Origin: Bythopirellula goksoeyrii
GTDB lineage: Bacteria > Planctomycetota > Planctomycetia > Pirellulales > Lacipirellulaceae
DNA: 64,000 nt
Direction: 5' to 3'
Assembly: GCF_008065115.1 (NCBI RefSeq)
Contig: NZ_CP042913.1
Location: forward strand, 594,338 to 658,337
A program made the translations under genes and the position numbers. The first letter of the stretch is position 1. Every line of letters starts with the position of its first letter. Shown one piece after another: positions 34,543 through 43,302 of this stretch. The notes under the pieces were generated by a model. That model searched no databases and was not told the origin of the DNA. It worked only from the letters and a program-made list of their open reading frames with translations.

Positions 34543-35025
34543 ATGCGAATCGGTGTAGTCAGCGACACCCATGCCCATGTGGCTAATACCCAGGCCGCGA
34601 TCACGTTGCTTGAGAGTCTGTCCGTCGAACGGGTACTTCACTGTGGCGACATCTGCTCGACCGTCGTGGCAAAGCTGTTTGCCGAGTGGCCAACCGATTT
34701 CGTTTTCGGCAATTGCGACCATGATCGCGAAGAACTTGCTGCGGCAATCGCCGAGGCGGGGCAAACTTGTCACGGTGTATTTGGTGATTTGAAAATCGCC
34801 GGTCGCCGGATTGCGCTGCTGCACAGCGACGATCACCGCAAGTTTCAACAGGTCACCACCAGCGGTGAATTCGATCTGGTCTGTTATGGACACACCCACG
34901 TCGCCAAGATTGAGAAAGTAGGCGACACACTGGTATTGAATCCCGGTGCCCTCTACCGTGCCAACCCGCACTCTTTGGCGGTGGTCGAGCTAGCGACGAT
35001 GGATGCAGAGATTGTGAATTTGTAG
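34543..35025 (+). CDS. YfcE/MJ0936-type metallophosphoesterase
   Basis: The 160-residue enzyme has all calcineurin-like metal-binding motifs: VVSDTHAHV, VLHCGDICS, FGNCDHD, ALLHSDDH and CYGHTHVAKIE. Members hydrolyse phosphodiesters in vitro, with physiological substrates mostly unknown. It follows the ATP-grasp gene by 12 bases. Its stop TAG (35023-35025) is the first three bases of an inverted repeat shared with the convergent TPR gene. Confidence 0.9.
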   Translation: MRIGVVSDTHAHVANTQAAITLLESLSVERVLHCGDICSTVVAKLFAEWPTDFVFGNCDHDREELAAAIAEAGQTCHGVFGDLKIAGRRIALLHSDDHRKFQQVTTSGEFDLVCYGHTHVAKIEKVGDTLVLNPGALYRANPHSLAVVELATMDAEIVNL

Positions 35026-35100
35026 GTCAGTTTTGCCGAAAGGGAACCTGGCTTCGGATCAATATCGAACAAAAGGTTCCCGCTCGGCAAGCGGGACCTA
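35023..35100. repeat. Inverted REP pair exactly spanning two convergent stop codons
   Basis: Left unit: TAGGTCAGTTTTGCCGAAAG then GGAACCT. Right unit on the minus strand: TAGGTCCCGCTTGCCGAGCG then GGAACCT. The TAG of each unit is the stop codon of the gene on its side (35023-35025 plus strand, 35098-35100 minus strand). It may also act as a bidirectional terminator. Confidence 0.9.
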
Positions 35101-36501
35101 CTCACCCTCGTAAGCCGCCTGCGAAACAACCGCTACTGGTTGGGTACGGAAGGGGGTGCCCGATTCATAAAGTTTGATTCGTGCTAGATAATCACCGCGG
35201 CTTGCCGAGGGGGCCACTTCGATGGCCTCTTCCAATGTTTGTATCGCTTCATCGTAGTTGCCGGCATTTGCCAATGCGGCGGCGAGGGTGTCGAGCGCTA
35301 CATGGCGGTCGCCGTACTCAAATTCGAGTGCCTGGCGTGCACCCAACACGGCGTTTTCCGAATCACGAAAAGTTTCGTCCGGACAGGTGGCCAGCAGCCA
35401 GGCACCGTTGCGATAGGCATGGGCAAAGCTCGGTTTGATTTCGATCGCGTCGGCGTAATCAGCCAGTGCCTCGGCATAGCGGCCCATGTCTGCCAGCAAA
35501 TCACCACGACTGCAGAGGATTGCCGGATTCTCGGGAGCTAGTTCCGCGGCGGCGGTGAAATGAGCGTAGGCTTCATCCCAACGTCCGCCGATGTGACAGA
35601 CTCGTGCTAGACCCAATCGGGCCGAGGAGAGCTTTTTATCCAAGCGGCAGGCCTGTTGGTAGTCTTGTTCAGCACTACTAAGGTCACCTGCCTGCACGAA
35701 CAGCGTGGCCCGGTTGGTGTAGGCCTTGCCAAACTCTGGATTCATTTCGAGGACCAGATTGAAATCATCAAACGCCTCGGCGAATTGCCCCGTCTCGGCG
35801 TAGGAGACACCCCGATTGTGAAGGGCTCGCCAGTTCTTGGGATCGAACTTGAGTGCTTCATGAAAATCGGCGTCTGCAAGGTCGCTCTTTCCCTCTTCGG
35901 AATAAAGCTGTCCGCGGCGATTCAACGCCCAGGAAATCAACTGATTGGCGTACTGTTTGTTCTCGCCCTTGGCTCCAAGTTGGATGGCCTCCACACCGAG
36001 ATCGATGACGTCTGAGTAGTCGGTCGTGGTGCCGGCAGTCTGCGACAGAAAATGGGCATCCACCAGCAGTTGTCCCACAGCATTGAGCGGAGCAGGCTTG
36101 GAAACTTTGATTTTGTTTGCAGCGGGCTGCTTGATTGTAGGTTGACGCCTGACTGGCTTTGATATCGCCGACTGCGATACTTCGAGCTGGGTCGCTTCTT
36201 GATAAATCGCCTGCTCTTCGGATATATCGCTGACCAGCTTGATATCGCCGCGCTTTGGTGGCGCAACGGTCTGCGCTGGTGCGGAGGTTTCTTCGACGAA
36301 GACGAACGAATCCCCGTTGCGAGATGCTGGCGAGTCTTGCGCATGCGAAGCCTCAACAACCGAGGTATCTTCGACAAACGTAAACGACCCGTCGTCAGCA
36401 CTAGCAGTGGCAGCACCCACGAGGCAACCGACTACGCAGAGCGTGTGGTAGATCGAGTTGCAGAGTTTATGAACGAAACAGGTAGGTAAAGAGCTTTTCA
36501 T
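35098..36501 (-). CDS. Exported tetratricopeptide-repeat protein
   Basis: About 467 residues. A signal peptide (hydrophobic CVVGCLVGAATASA) is followed by a Ser/Pro-rich region holding two copies of a SFxFVEDTS/SFVFVEETS motif (about 40 and 70). Six or seven TPR units follow from about 170 to 430 (for example NWRALHNRGVSYAETGQFAE and AILCSRGDLLADMGRYAEAL). TPRs mediate protein binding, here in the periplasm. I start at ATG 36501, where the signal peptide begins, not at the open start 36621. Confidence 0.82.
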   Translation of the reverse strand: MKSSLPTCFVHKLCNSIYHTLCVVGCLVGAATASADDGSFTFVEDTSVVEASHAQDSPASRNGDSFVFVEETSAPAQTVAPPKRGDIKLVSDISEEQAIYQEATQLEVSQSAISKPVRRQPTIKQPAANKIKVSKPAPLNAVGQLLVDAHFLSQTAGTTTDYSDVIDLGVEAIQLGAKGENKQYANQLISWALNRRGQLYSEEGKSDLADADFHEALKFDPKNWRALHNRGVSYAETGQFAEAFDDFNLVLEMNPEFGKAYTNRATLFVQAGDLSSAEQDYQQACRLDKKLSSARLGLARVCHIGGRWDEAYAHFTAAAELAPENPAILCSRGDLLADMGRYAEALADYADAIEIKPSFAHAYRNGAWLLATCPDETFRDSENAVLGARQALEFEYGDRHVALDTLAAALANAGNYDEAIQTLEEAIEVAPSASRGDYLARIKLYESGTPFRTQPVAVVSQAAYEGE

Positions 36502-36721
36502 GATTTCCGATCCGCAAGTGTGGGGACTTTGCAGAGCCAATAAACTAACCGGGCGCCTGAACGTAGAGCGCCTCGATCCTAGGTATCGTCTGCAGCGGCA
36601 AAGTCGCTGTAATCGAATCATTCAAAAGAATCGGAATTACCTGGGTGGATTGCCTATTCACCCAGCAAAGCTGGGCTTGGTGCTAGCAAAGGCCTACCAA
36701 AGCAGGATCCCAACAAGGCTC

Positions 36722-38134
36722 TTACGCCTGCGGGCGAGTCATGCTATCCGGGTCGAGCGCCTTGTCGAGTTCTGCCTCGGGCAAGATCTTGCGGTCGAGG
36801 CATAATTGGCGGATCGTGGTGCCCTGCTTGAAGGCGTCTTTGGCCAGGGTGGCTGCTTGCTCGTAACCCACCACGGGTGCTAGCGAAGTGACCATCATCA
36901 GTGATTGGTCAATTAACTCGCGGCAACGTTCCTCGTTGACTTCCAGATCTTTCACGAGCTTATCAACGAACACTCCGGCCGAGTTGGCCAAGAGCTTGAT
37001 CGATTCCAGGAACGCGTCGATCATCACCGGCATGGCGACATTGAGCTCAAACAGTGAACCCACGCCACCCAAGCCAGCGGTGGTGACGGTTGCATCGTTG
37101 CCGATCACCCGGCAGGCTACCTGCATGACCGACTCGCAAATGACCGGGTTTACTTTGCCGGGCATGATCGAGGAGCCGGGCTGCGTGGCGGGCAGCGACA
37201 ACTCAAAAATACTGCAGCGCGGGCCGGAACCCAAGAGGCGGATGTCGTTGGCGATCTTGGTTAGCGAGACGGCTATCGTTTTCAGTTCGCCGTGGGCGCT
37301 CACGAAGGCATCCTTGGCGGCTTGGGCCTCGGGGTGGTTGGCTGCTTCTTCGAACTCGATGCCGAGTTGCTTTGAAAGGGCTGCGCACACCTTGGCAGCG
37401 AACTGTGGATGTGTGTTGATGCCCGTGCCGACGGCGGTGCCGCCAATTTCCAGATTTGTGCGTAAATTAAGAGCCTGCTTTGCCCGTACCACCGCGTATT
37501 CAGCCTGGGCAGCATAGCCCCCGAAGACCTGGCCCACGCGGATCGGGGTGGCATCCATTAAGTGAGTTCGGCCAATCTTGACGATCTTGTCCCAGGCGGT
37601 CGCTTTCTCGGCGAGCGCCTGTTGGAGCCGCTCCAAGTTGGGGATCAAATTCTCCTTGATCACCTTGGCCGCGGCGATGTGCATCGCAGTAGGAAACGTG
37701 TCGTTCGAGGATTGACCCATGTTGACATGGTCGTTGGGATGCACGGCCCCTTCGGTCCCCTTGGCGCCGACCCCGAAACCCAGCTTTTCGTTTGCCAGAT
37801 TGGCGATCACTTCGTTGGCGTTCATGTTGGTCGAAGTGCCGGATCCGGTCTGATAGATATCGACGGGGAACTGCTGGTCGTGCTTCCCTTCGGCAACTTC
37901 ATTGGCGGCAGCGATGATCGCGTCGGCCCGTTTGCCGTCGAGCTTGCCGAGCTGGCGATTCGCTTCAGCGCATGCCGCTTTGAGATGCCCAAAAGCATGG
38001 ATCATCGCGGCGGGAACTGGTTCGAAGGAGATCGGGAAATTATCAACCGCGCGGGCGGTGGAAGCTCCATACAGGGCATCGGCGGGAACTTGCATCTCGC
38101 CCATCGTATCGCGTTCGGTGCGGAATTGTGGCAT
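36722..38134 (-). CDS. fumC: Class II fumarate hydratase
   Basis: The 470-residue enzyme interconverts fumarate and malate in the TCA cycle. The family signature GSSIMPGKVNP, the substrate-binding TGSGTSTNMNANEV and GQSSNDTFPTAMH blocks, and full length put it clearly in the iron-independent class II group. It is probably monocistronic; the cupin gene upstream on the same strand is 80 bases away. Confidence 0.97.
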   Translation of the reverse strand: MPQFRTERDTMGEMQVPADALYGASTARAVDNFPISFEPVPAAMIHAFGHLKAACAEANRQLGKLDGKRADAIIAAANEVAEGKHDQQFPVDIYQTGSGTSTNMNANEVIANLANEKLGFGVGAKGTEGAVHPNDHVNMGQSSNDTFPTAMHIAAAKVIKENLIPNLERLQQALAEKATAWDKIVKIGRTHLMDATPIRVGQVFGGYAAQAEYAVVRAKQALNLRTNLEIGGTAVGTGINTHPQFAAKVCAALSKQLGIEFEEAANHPEAQAAKDAFVSAHGELKTIAVSLTKIANDIRLLGSGPRCSIFELSLPATQPGSSIMPGKVNPVICESVMQVACRVIGNDATVTTAGLGGVGSLFELNVAMPVMIDAFLESIKLLANSAGVFVDKLVKDLEVNEERCRELIDQSLMMVTSLAPVVGYEQAATLAKDAFKQGTTIRQLCLDRKILPEAELDKALDPDSMTRPQA

Positions 38135-38214
38135 CGTCAGTTGTCCGTTGTTGGTTGTCTGTGGTTTGATATTGGCGAGCCGGATGCGTCAGCTTCCGGC
38201 ATATGTTCCATCTT

Positions 38215-38589
38215 CTACGCCGGCCAGTCGTCGACCAGGATGGTGTCTTCGTGCTCGTAGGCGGGGGCGCAACAACAGAGGAACCTAAGTGTCTCGCTGC
38301 CGGTGTTCGTGATTTGATGGCGTGCTCCTGGCGGGATGGCGATGGCGTCGCCTGGAGAAACGTCTTGCACGTCGTCCTCTATCTGCATTCTGCCCGATCC
38401 TTCGAGTAAATAGTATATTTCCTCGCAGAGCGGATGATAGTGCGGGTCCGTACGTTCGCCAACTGGCAGCCGTGCTTCGGCCAGGCTCTGGTTTGTGATG
38501 CACGAATTGCGATGGGCTAGCAATTCGCGGATCTCCGAACCATCCTTGGTAGTAAAAGCCGGGACGGATTCCAGGTTGTGAACGTCCAT
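38215..38589 (-). CDS. Cupin-domain protein
   Basis: The 124-residue single-domain cupin has the first motif TDPHYHPLCEEIYYLLEGSG, with metal-binding His/His/Glu. The second is PGDAIAIPPGARHQITNTG, with the last His. Such small cupins range from isomerases to sensors, and the substrate is unknown. Same strand as fumC downstream. Confidence 0.88.
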   Translation of the reverse strand: MDVHNLESVPAFTTKDGSEIRELLAHRNSCITNQSLAEARLPVGERTDPHYHPLCEEIYYLLEGSGRMQIEDDVQDVSPGDAIAIPPGARHQITNTGSETLRFLCCCAPAYEHEDTILVDDWPA

Positions 38590-38610
38590 TGAGATATTCC
38601 CCGCTTGAGG

Positions 38611-38677
38611 TGGCCCCTAGCCGGTCCGCCACGCGATCCGGGAGATTCCCCGGAGGTATGTGTACCTCCGGCTAAGG
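38611..38677. repeat. Tail-to-tail pair of TAGCCGG REP units
   Basis: First unit: CTAGCCGGTCCGCCACGCGA then TCCGGGAG, with a degenerate stem. Second unit: CCCCGGAGGTATGTGTACCT then CCGGCTAAGG, with perfect CCGGAGGTA/TACCTCCGG arms. The layout matches 43238-43297. It lies between the cupin and MscS genes. Confidence 0.75.
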
Positions 38678-38728
38678 TTTTCTTAACAGGCAAGCTTTAG
38701 GCTAACGCCCAAAGGGCTCAGCGGCAAG

Positions 38729-39676
38729 TTAGGCCGCCTTTTCGTCACCACTGGTTGGTTGGAGATGCACATCCATCTGCGGGAAGGGAATGCCGATTTG
38801 AGAGCGGTCGAGTTCCATTTTTACCGCCCGGATGAGGGCCTGTTTGGCGTCCCCGAAGTCGTCGCGATTGACCCACACCCGCACCGACCAATTGACGCTC
38901 GAAGCACCCAGTTCTAAGAGCACTGCGGCCGGCTCCGGATCCTGAAGTGCATGCGGGACGATGGCCATGGCGCGTTCCAAGGCTTGGCGGGTCTCGTCGA
39001 TGTCGGCAGAGTAGTCGGTTCCTACCGCGATATCGACGCGGCGGGAGCGGTGGTAGGTGATATTTTCGATCACCGCACCATAGATCGAGCTATTGGGAAT
39101 AATGATCCGCCGCCCGTCGAAGGTATCGATCTCGGTAGTGAATAGCGCGATCTCGTTCACTTTGCCCAAGTGGTTGGCAATGTTCACCGTATCGCCGACT
39201 TTGTAGGGACGAAAAATCAGCAGCATCGCCCCTGCGGCAAAGTTGGAAAGCGTCCCCTGAAACGCTAAACCGACGGCCAAGCCCGCAGCACCGATCAAGG
39301 CAGCAAAGCTGGTGGTCTCCACGCCGAAGAAACTCAGGCAAGTCAGGGCTGTGAGCAGCAGGGCGGCCCAGCGGACCAATTTAGCCAGGAATTTTGTAAG
39401 CGTCTCGTCAAATCGGATACGTGTGAGGCCGCGACGCACCCCGCTGGAGAGCCAGCCGGACAGAGTCCAGGCCAGGATCATCAGCACCACGACGAGCATC
39501 GCCCGAAAGCCGTAGTACTGGGCCGCGAAGAGCCACTCACTTCCTTCGATCGTCTTCCAGTTCATTGTCCAGAACTTCTGCCAAAACTGCTTGAGTGCTA
39601 TCTCTGTGGCATTGAGTTTCGTGGCTGATTCACTGGCGGCCGTGGAGGCAGCTTGGGCGAGTAAGTGAAGATTCAT
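38729..39676 (-). CDS. MscS-family mechanosensitive ion channel
   Basis: The 315-residue channel has three N-terminal helices. The third is the pore-lining stretch AGLAVGLAFQGTLSNFAAGA, followed by FRPYKVGDTVNI and the cytoplasmic beta domain (IIIPNSSIYGAVIENITYH). It opens on membrane tension to release solutes after hypo-osmotic shock. Size and layout are those of the small-conductance MscS group. Confidence 0.93.
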   Translation of the reverse strand: MNLHLLAQAASTAASESATKLNATEIALKQFWQKFWTMNWKTIEGSEWLFAAQYYGFRAMLVVVLMILAWTLSGWLSSGVRRGLTRIRFDETLTKFLAKLVRWAALLLTALTCLSFFGVETTSFAALIGAAGLAVGLAFQGTLSNFAAGAMLLIFRPYKVGDTVNIANHLGKVNEIALFTTEIDTFDGRRIIIPNSSIYGAVIENITYHRSRRVDIAVGTDYSADIDETRQALERAMAIVPHALQDPEPAAVLLELGASSVNWSVRVWVNRDDFGDAKQALIRAVKMELDRSQIGIPFPQMDVHLQPTSGDEKAA

Positions 39677-39826
39677 AGACTCTGAAAAATTGAGAGGGAA
39701 ATTGATTGAAATTCACCGATTTTTAGCTCAGGCACTTTCCACGTGTCGAGCCCAGACTCGAATGCTAGCATCGAGATCAATACCGCCCTTGCTGCTCGCA
39801 CACGATGAGTACTATTATTCTCAGCG

Positions 39827-40579
39827 ATGTCCAAATCCCCGCAGACTGATTCTGGAAAGAACTCTGCAGACAAAGTGGCTGCGCCTGAGGATGCTGCGAG
39901 CAGATTCTCGCTCCAGCGCCTGTCGGCTGCCTTTGCTCGTTTGACTGCTTCGGACTCCGGCGAGCCAGCGGATCCAGAAGCCACCAATCGTGAGTTGGCC
40001 CAGTCGCTCGATGAGGTTCAGCAAGGGCAGTCCGATGACGCATGTGAGAAGCAAGTTCTGTCCCCCCGGATGATTGTCGAAGGGATGCTGTTCGTGGGCC
40101 AAGAAGATGGGCGCCCCTTGAGCAATCGTTCCATGGCAGCACATATCCGCGATGTCTCCCCGCAGGAAGTCGATTCACTGATCGAAGAACTCAATGAAGT
40201 CTACGCCGAGACCAACTGCTGCTATCGGATCGTGAGCGAAGGTGCCGGCTATCGCATGCAGCTTAGTGCTGAACAGGAAGCAGTGCGGCAACGCCTCAGC
40301 GGCAATACTCGCCAAGTGCGACTGTCACCGCATGCCATCGAAGTGCTTTCGATTGTGGCCTACCGTCAGCCGGTGAGTGCCGAAGACGTAGCGAAAGTGC
40401 GCGGCTCGCGGAGCACAGCGCTACTGAATCAGTTGATTCGCCGAGGGCTGTTGCAATTGGATCGCCCTACAGAAAATGCCAACGGGCGCGTCTATCGCAC
40501 GACAGATCGCTTCAACCATTTGCTGAATATCAAATCACCAGCGGAACTACCACAGAGTGAGGATCTGGACGACAATTAG
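39827..40579 (+). CDS. scpB: Segregation and condensation protein ScpB
   Basis: The 250-residue protein has about 75 poorly conserved N-terminal residues and then the two winged-helix domains of ScpB: MIVEGMLFVGQEDGRPLSNR and RLSPHAIEVLSIVAYRQPVS, followed by KVRGSRSTALLNQLIRRGLL. ScpB binds ScpA and SMC in chromosome condensation. No scpA is adjacent. The region downstream to 40820 shows no gene. Confidence 0.92.
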   Translation: MSKSPQTDSGKNSADKVAAPEDAASRFSLQRLSAAFARLTASDSGEPADPEATNRELAQSLDEVQQGQSDDACEKQVLSPRMIVEGMLFVGQEDGRPLSNRSMAAHIRDVSPQEVDSLIEELNEVYAETNCCYRIVSEGAGYRMQLSAEQEAVRQRLSGNTRQVRLSPHAIEVLSIVAYRQPVSAEDVAKVRGSRSTALLNQLIRRGLLQLDRPTENANGRVYRTTDRFNHLLNIKSPAELPQSEDLDDN

Positions 40580-40820
40580 TCCGGCAATGGCCCCCTACGG
40601 CCGGATTTCTTGCAGGAAGAGATTCGTCGTAAAGTGTTACACACAAATAAGTAACGTAAATAATGCCATTTCCCCGACGTAAGTCCCCGTAGAGATTGTC
40701 CGGGGAGATTGCTAGAATCTGCCCCCTGTTGAAGATCCCCGCCTATTGTCGGCCAAAAACGAATTACTTTTTGATTTGTACGTAGCCTGATCCTGCCGAC
40801 TCAATCTATTGCTAAGCCCT

Positions 40821-41513
40821 ATGAGTAACGGATTAACGTTTGCCCAGTTGCGCGCCACGCGTCCGGTGATCTTGCCGTCGATGCTGCTTTGCGATTTTGG
40901 CAATTTAGAGCGAGAGGTCAGGGCGGTCGAAGAGGCTGGGGCGCGGGCTCTGCATTTGGACATCATGGACGGGCATTTCGTCCCCAACATCACCTATGGG
41001 TTCACGATCATCGAAGCGGTGCGACGTGTCACCGAGTTGCCGTTGGACGTGCACCTGATGATCACGAATCCCGAAAAGTACATTCCACAGTTTGTCGAGT
41101 CGGGTGCAGGGCTCATCTCGATTCACATTGAGGCGGTCGAAGATCCGCGGCCCTTGCTCGAACAGATTCGGTCCCTCGGTTCCGCGGCCGGGCTAGTTCT
41201 GAATCCCCCCACGCCAGTTTCGGCTGTTGAACCCTATCTCGAAGCCTGCGACTATGTGCTGGCCATGACAGTGATGCCGGGATACGGCGGGCAGAAATTT
41301 GATGAAAGCGTTCTGAGCAAAGTGCGTGAATTGCGCGCGATGCTCCCCCCCGAGGTGCTTGTTGAAGTCGATGGTGGAGTGAGTGCTGAAACGATCGCCG
41401 CGTGTGCTGAAGCCGGGGCTGAGATGTTTGTCACAGGCTCGGCCATTTTCCGCACACCCGATTACGCAGCAAGTCTCGTTGAACTGCAGCGATTGGCCCA
41501 AGTGAATCGCTAA
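40821..41513 (+). CDS. rpe: Ribulose-phosphate 3-epimerase
   Basis: The 230-residue TIM-barrel enzyme interconverts ribulose 5-phosphate and xylulose 5-phosphate in the pentose phosphate pathway. Visible: ILPSMLLCDFGNLE, ALHLDIMDGHFVPNITYG (metal-binding His/Asp), DVHLMITNPEKYI, MTVMPGYGGQKFDES and VEVDGGVSAET. I start at ATG 40821; a TTG four codons upstream is open. It is followed 61 bases later by the phosphatase-fold gene on the same strand. Confidence 0.95.
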   Translation: MSNGLTFAQLRATRPVILPSMLLCDFGNLEREVRAVEEAGARALHLDIMDGHFVPNITYGFTIIEAVRRVTELPLDVHLMITNPEKYIPQFVESGAGLISIHIEAVEDPRPLLEQIRSLGSAAGLVLNPPTPVSAVEPYLEACDYVLAMTVMPGYGGQKFDESVLSKVRELRAMLPPEVLVEVDGGVSAETIAACAEAGAEMFVTGSAIFRTPDYAASLVELQRLAQVNR

Positions 41514-41574
41514 CATACACAGTCAAACGGTAAAACCAACCAAGAACTACCACACGGTAAACTACCAAAGAACT

Positions 41575-42174
41575 ATGCTAAACATCTTACTCATACGAAC
41601 TGGACAGACGGATTACGACACACAAGGTCGAATCCAAGGGACCATCGATCTCCCCTTAAGTGATGAAGGGCGCCAGAAGGTGGCTGGACTTGCAGGAGAG
41701 CTGAGTCAGATCCCTGTGGAAGCGATCTTTGCGGGTCCCGGCGTGGCGACGCAGCAGACGGCCGAGTTGGTTGCGGATTTTCTGAATCAGAAAGTGAAAT
41801 CGAACAAAAACCTTAGGAATCTTGATCTGGGTTTGTGGCAGGGAATGCTCATCGCCGACGTAAAGAGCAACCAGCCGAAGGTGTATCGCAAATGGTTGGA
41901 GAATCCCGAGACGGTCTGCCCCCCTGAGGGAGAAACCCTGCAAGCAGCTCAGGAAAGATTGCAGGACGTAGTCGCCAAACTGAGCAAGAAACACAAGGAG
42001 GGGACCGTCGCATTTGTGGTTCCAGAGCCGCTGGCAAGCATACTTGTTCACGTGTTGCGGGACGCCGACTTTGGCAATCTTTGGCAGTCCTGTTGCCAGT
42101 CTCGCCCAGCCTGGGAGTTGATCCCCGCACCCCAGCCCCTGGCAATCGCAGGCAGTACGCCGAGCGCAGAGTAA
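41575..42174 (+). CDS. Histidine-phosphatase fold protein lacking catalytic histidines
   Basis: The 199-residue protein clearly follows the histidine (phosphoglycerate mutase-like) phosphatase family: NILLIRTGQTDYDTQGRIQG, LPLSDEGRQKVAGLAGEL, ATQQTAELVADFL, then PPEGETLQAAQERLQDVV. The nucleophile motif RHG is RTG (His to Thr at residue 9). The usual Arg of the SSPLxRAxQTA motif is missing (AGPGVATQQTA). The second histidine (VxHG) is replaced by VVPEPLAS. It should therefore be inactive as a phosphatase and may bind a ligand or protein. It lies between rpe and accD. Confidence 0.85.
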   Translation: MLNILLIRTGQTDYDTQGRIQGTIDLPLSDEGRQKVAGLAGELSQIPVEAIFAGPGVATQQTAELVADFLNQKVKSNKNLRNLDLGLWQGMLIADVKSNQPKVYRKWLENPETVCPPEGETLQAAQERLQDVVAKLSKKHKEGTVAFVVPEPLASILVHVLRDADFGNLWQSCCQSRPAWELIPAPQPLAIAGSTPSAE

Positions 42175-42256
42175 GCACCTTCGGAGCAGGCCAACCGACA
42201 CCTCGGCGTCCTCATAGGAATGCACAAAGTTGGGGAGGCAGGAAACTCGAATTTAT

Positions 42257-42280
42257 TGGTCATTGGGCATTGGACATTCA
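42257..42280. repeat. Half copy of the CCAATGACCA repeat class
   Basis: ATTGGTCATTGGGCATTGGA then CATT, the same word class as at 25434-25515 and 29431-29512, between the phosphatase-fold gene and accD. Confidence 0.5.
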
Positions 42281-42378
42281 GGCCTCGGCATGGTTAGCAA
42301 ATGTCACCCTTGGTATACTAGTCTGACTATCGGAAAAGAATAGCAAACCCCTCTGGTATCGACCGAGAACCTGCCAGC

Positions 42379-43230
42379 ATGGCAACCGGCGAAACAAAAA
42401 TGGCGAAAGAACAGGCGAAGCCGGCTCGGGAGAAGCGCGGAGTCCCCAGTGGACTGTGGCTCAGTTGCGAAGATTGCGGAGCGATGATCTTCCGCAAAGA
42501 GTGTGAACGGCTGATGAACGTTTGCCCGGAGTGTGGTTTCCACATGTATCTGAGTGCGCGGGGTCGCATCGAAGCCGTTCTCGATGCCGGCACTTTCGAG
42601 GAATGGGATGCCGATCTCAGCCCCACCGATCCGCTCGGCTTTGAAGACAAGAAAAAATACAGCGACCGAATTGTTGCAGAACAAAAGCGCACCGGCCTCC
42701 GCGATGCTGCCCTCACCGGCACCGGGATGGTCCGGGCACGACGAGTGGCGTTTGGCGTCACCGACTCGGCGTTCATCATGGGAAGCATGGGATCGGTCGT
42801 GGGAGAGAAACTCACGCGACTCGTGGAACGTGCAACGGCGGAACGCCTTCCGTTGATTATTATCAGCGGATCGGGGGGTGGGGCGCGGATGCACGAGGGG
42901 ATTTATTCGCTCATGCAGATGGCAAAAGTCTCTGCCGCACTGGCCCGCTATGACGAAGCCCAAGGGCTCTTTATCTCTGTGCTCACGAACCCCACGATGG
43001 GTGGCGTGGCGGCGAGTTTTGCATCGCTAGGCGATATCATCTTCGCTGAGCCGAAAGCGCTGATTGGCTTCGCGGGGCCGCGAACCATTAAAGCCACGAT
43101 TCGCATTGAACTCCCCAAGGGATTTCAGACCAGCGAGTTCCTACTCGAACATGGGTACATCGACCGGATCGTCGAGCGGTCGGATCTCAAGAGTGAGATC
43201 GCTCGAATTATTGACTATTGTGGCAAGTGA
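42379..43230 (+). CDS. accD: Acetyl-CoA carboxylase carboxyltransferase subunit beta
   Basis: The 283-residue subunit transfers the carboxyl group from carboxybiotin to acetyl-CoA in the first step of fatty-acid synthesis, together with AccA. The N-terminal zinc ribbon is CEDC and CPEC (about 31-53). The crotonase-like body shows [38 protein letters not shown] and [18 protein letters not shown] second Met at 42400 could be the start. accA is not in the window. Confidence 0.96.
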   Translation: MATGETKMAKEQAKPAREKRGVPSGLWLSCEDCGAMIFRKECERLMNVCPECGFHMYLSARGRIEAVLDAGTFEEWDADLSPTDPLGFEDKKKYSDRIVAEQKRTGLRDAALTGTGMVRARRVAFGVTDSAFIMGSMGSVVGEKLTRLVERATAERLPLIIISGSGGGARMHEGIYSLMQMAKVSAALARYDEAQGLFISVLTNPTMGGVAASFASLGDIIFAEPKALIGFAGPRTIKATIRIELPKGFQTSEFLLEHGYIDRIVERSDLKSEIARIIDYCGK

Positions 43231-43237
43231 TCTTCTT

Positions 43238-43297
43238 GGCCGGAGGACCACGTCCTCCGGGATCAATCCCGGACGGCGTGGCCGTCCGGCTGAGGGA
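43238..43297. repeat. Tail-to-tail pair of TAGCCGG-family REP units
   Basis: GGCCGGAGGACCACGTCCTC then CGGGA is followed after four bases by TCCCGGACGGCGTGGCCGTC then CGGCTGAGGGA. Each unit has a perfect stem of different sequence between conserved ends. The second unit is almost the same as the one inside the gene at 14256-14286. Confidence 0.85.
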
Positions 43298-43302
43298 GAG
43301 TA

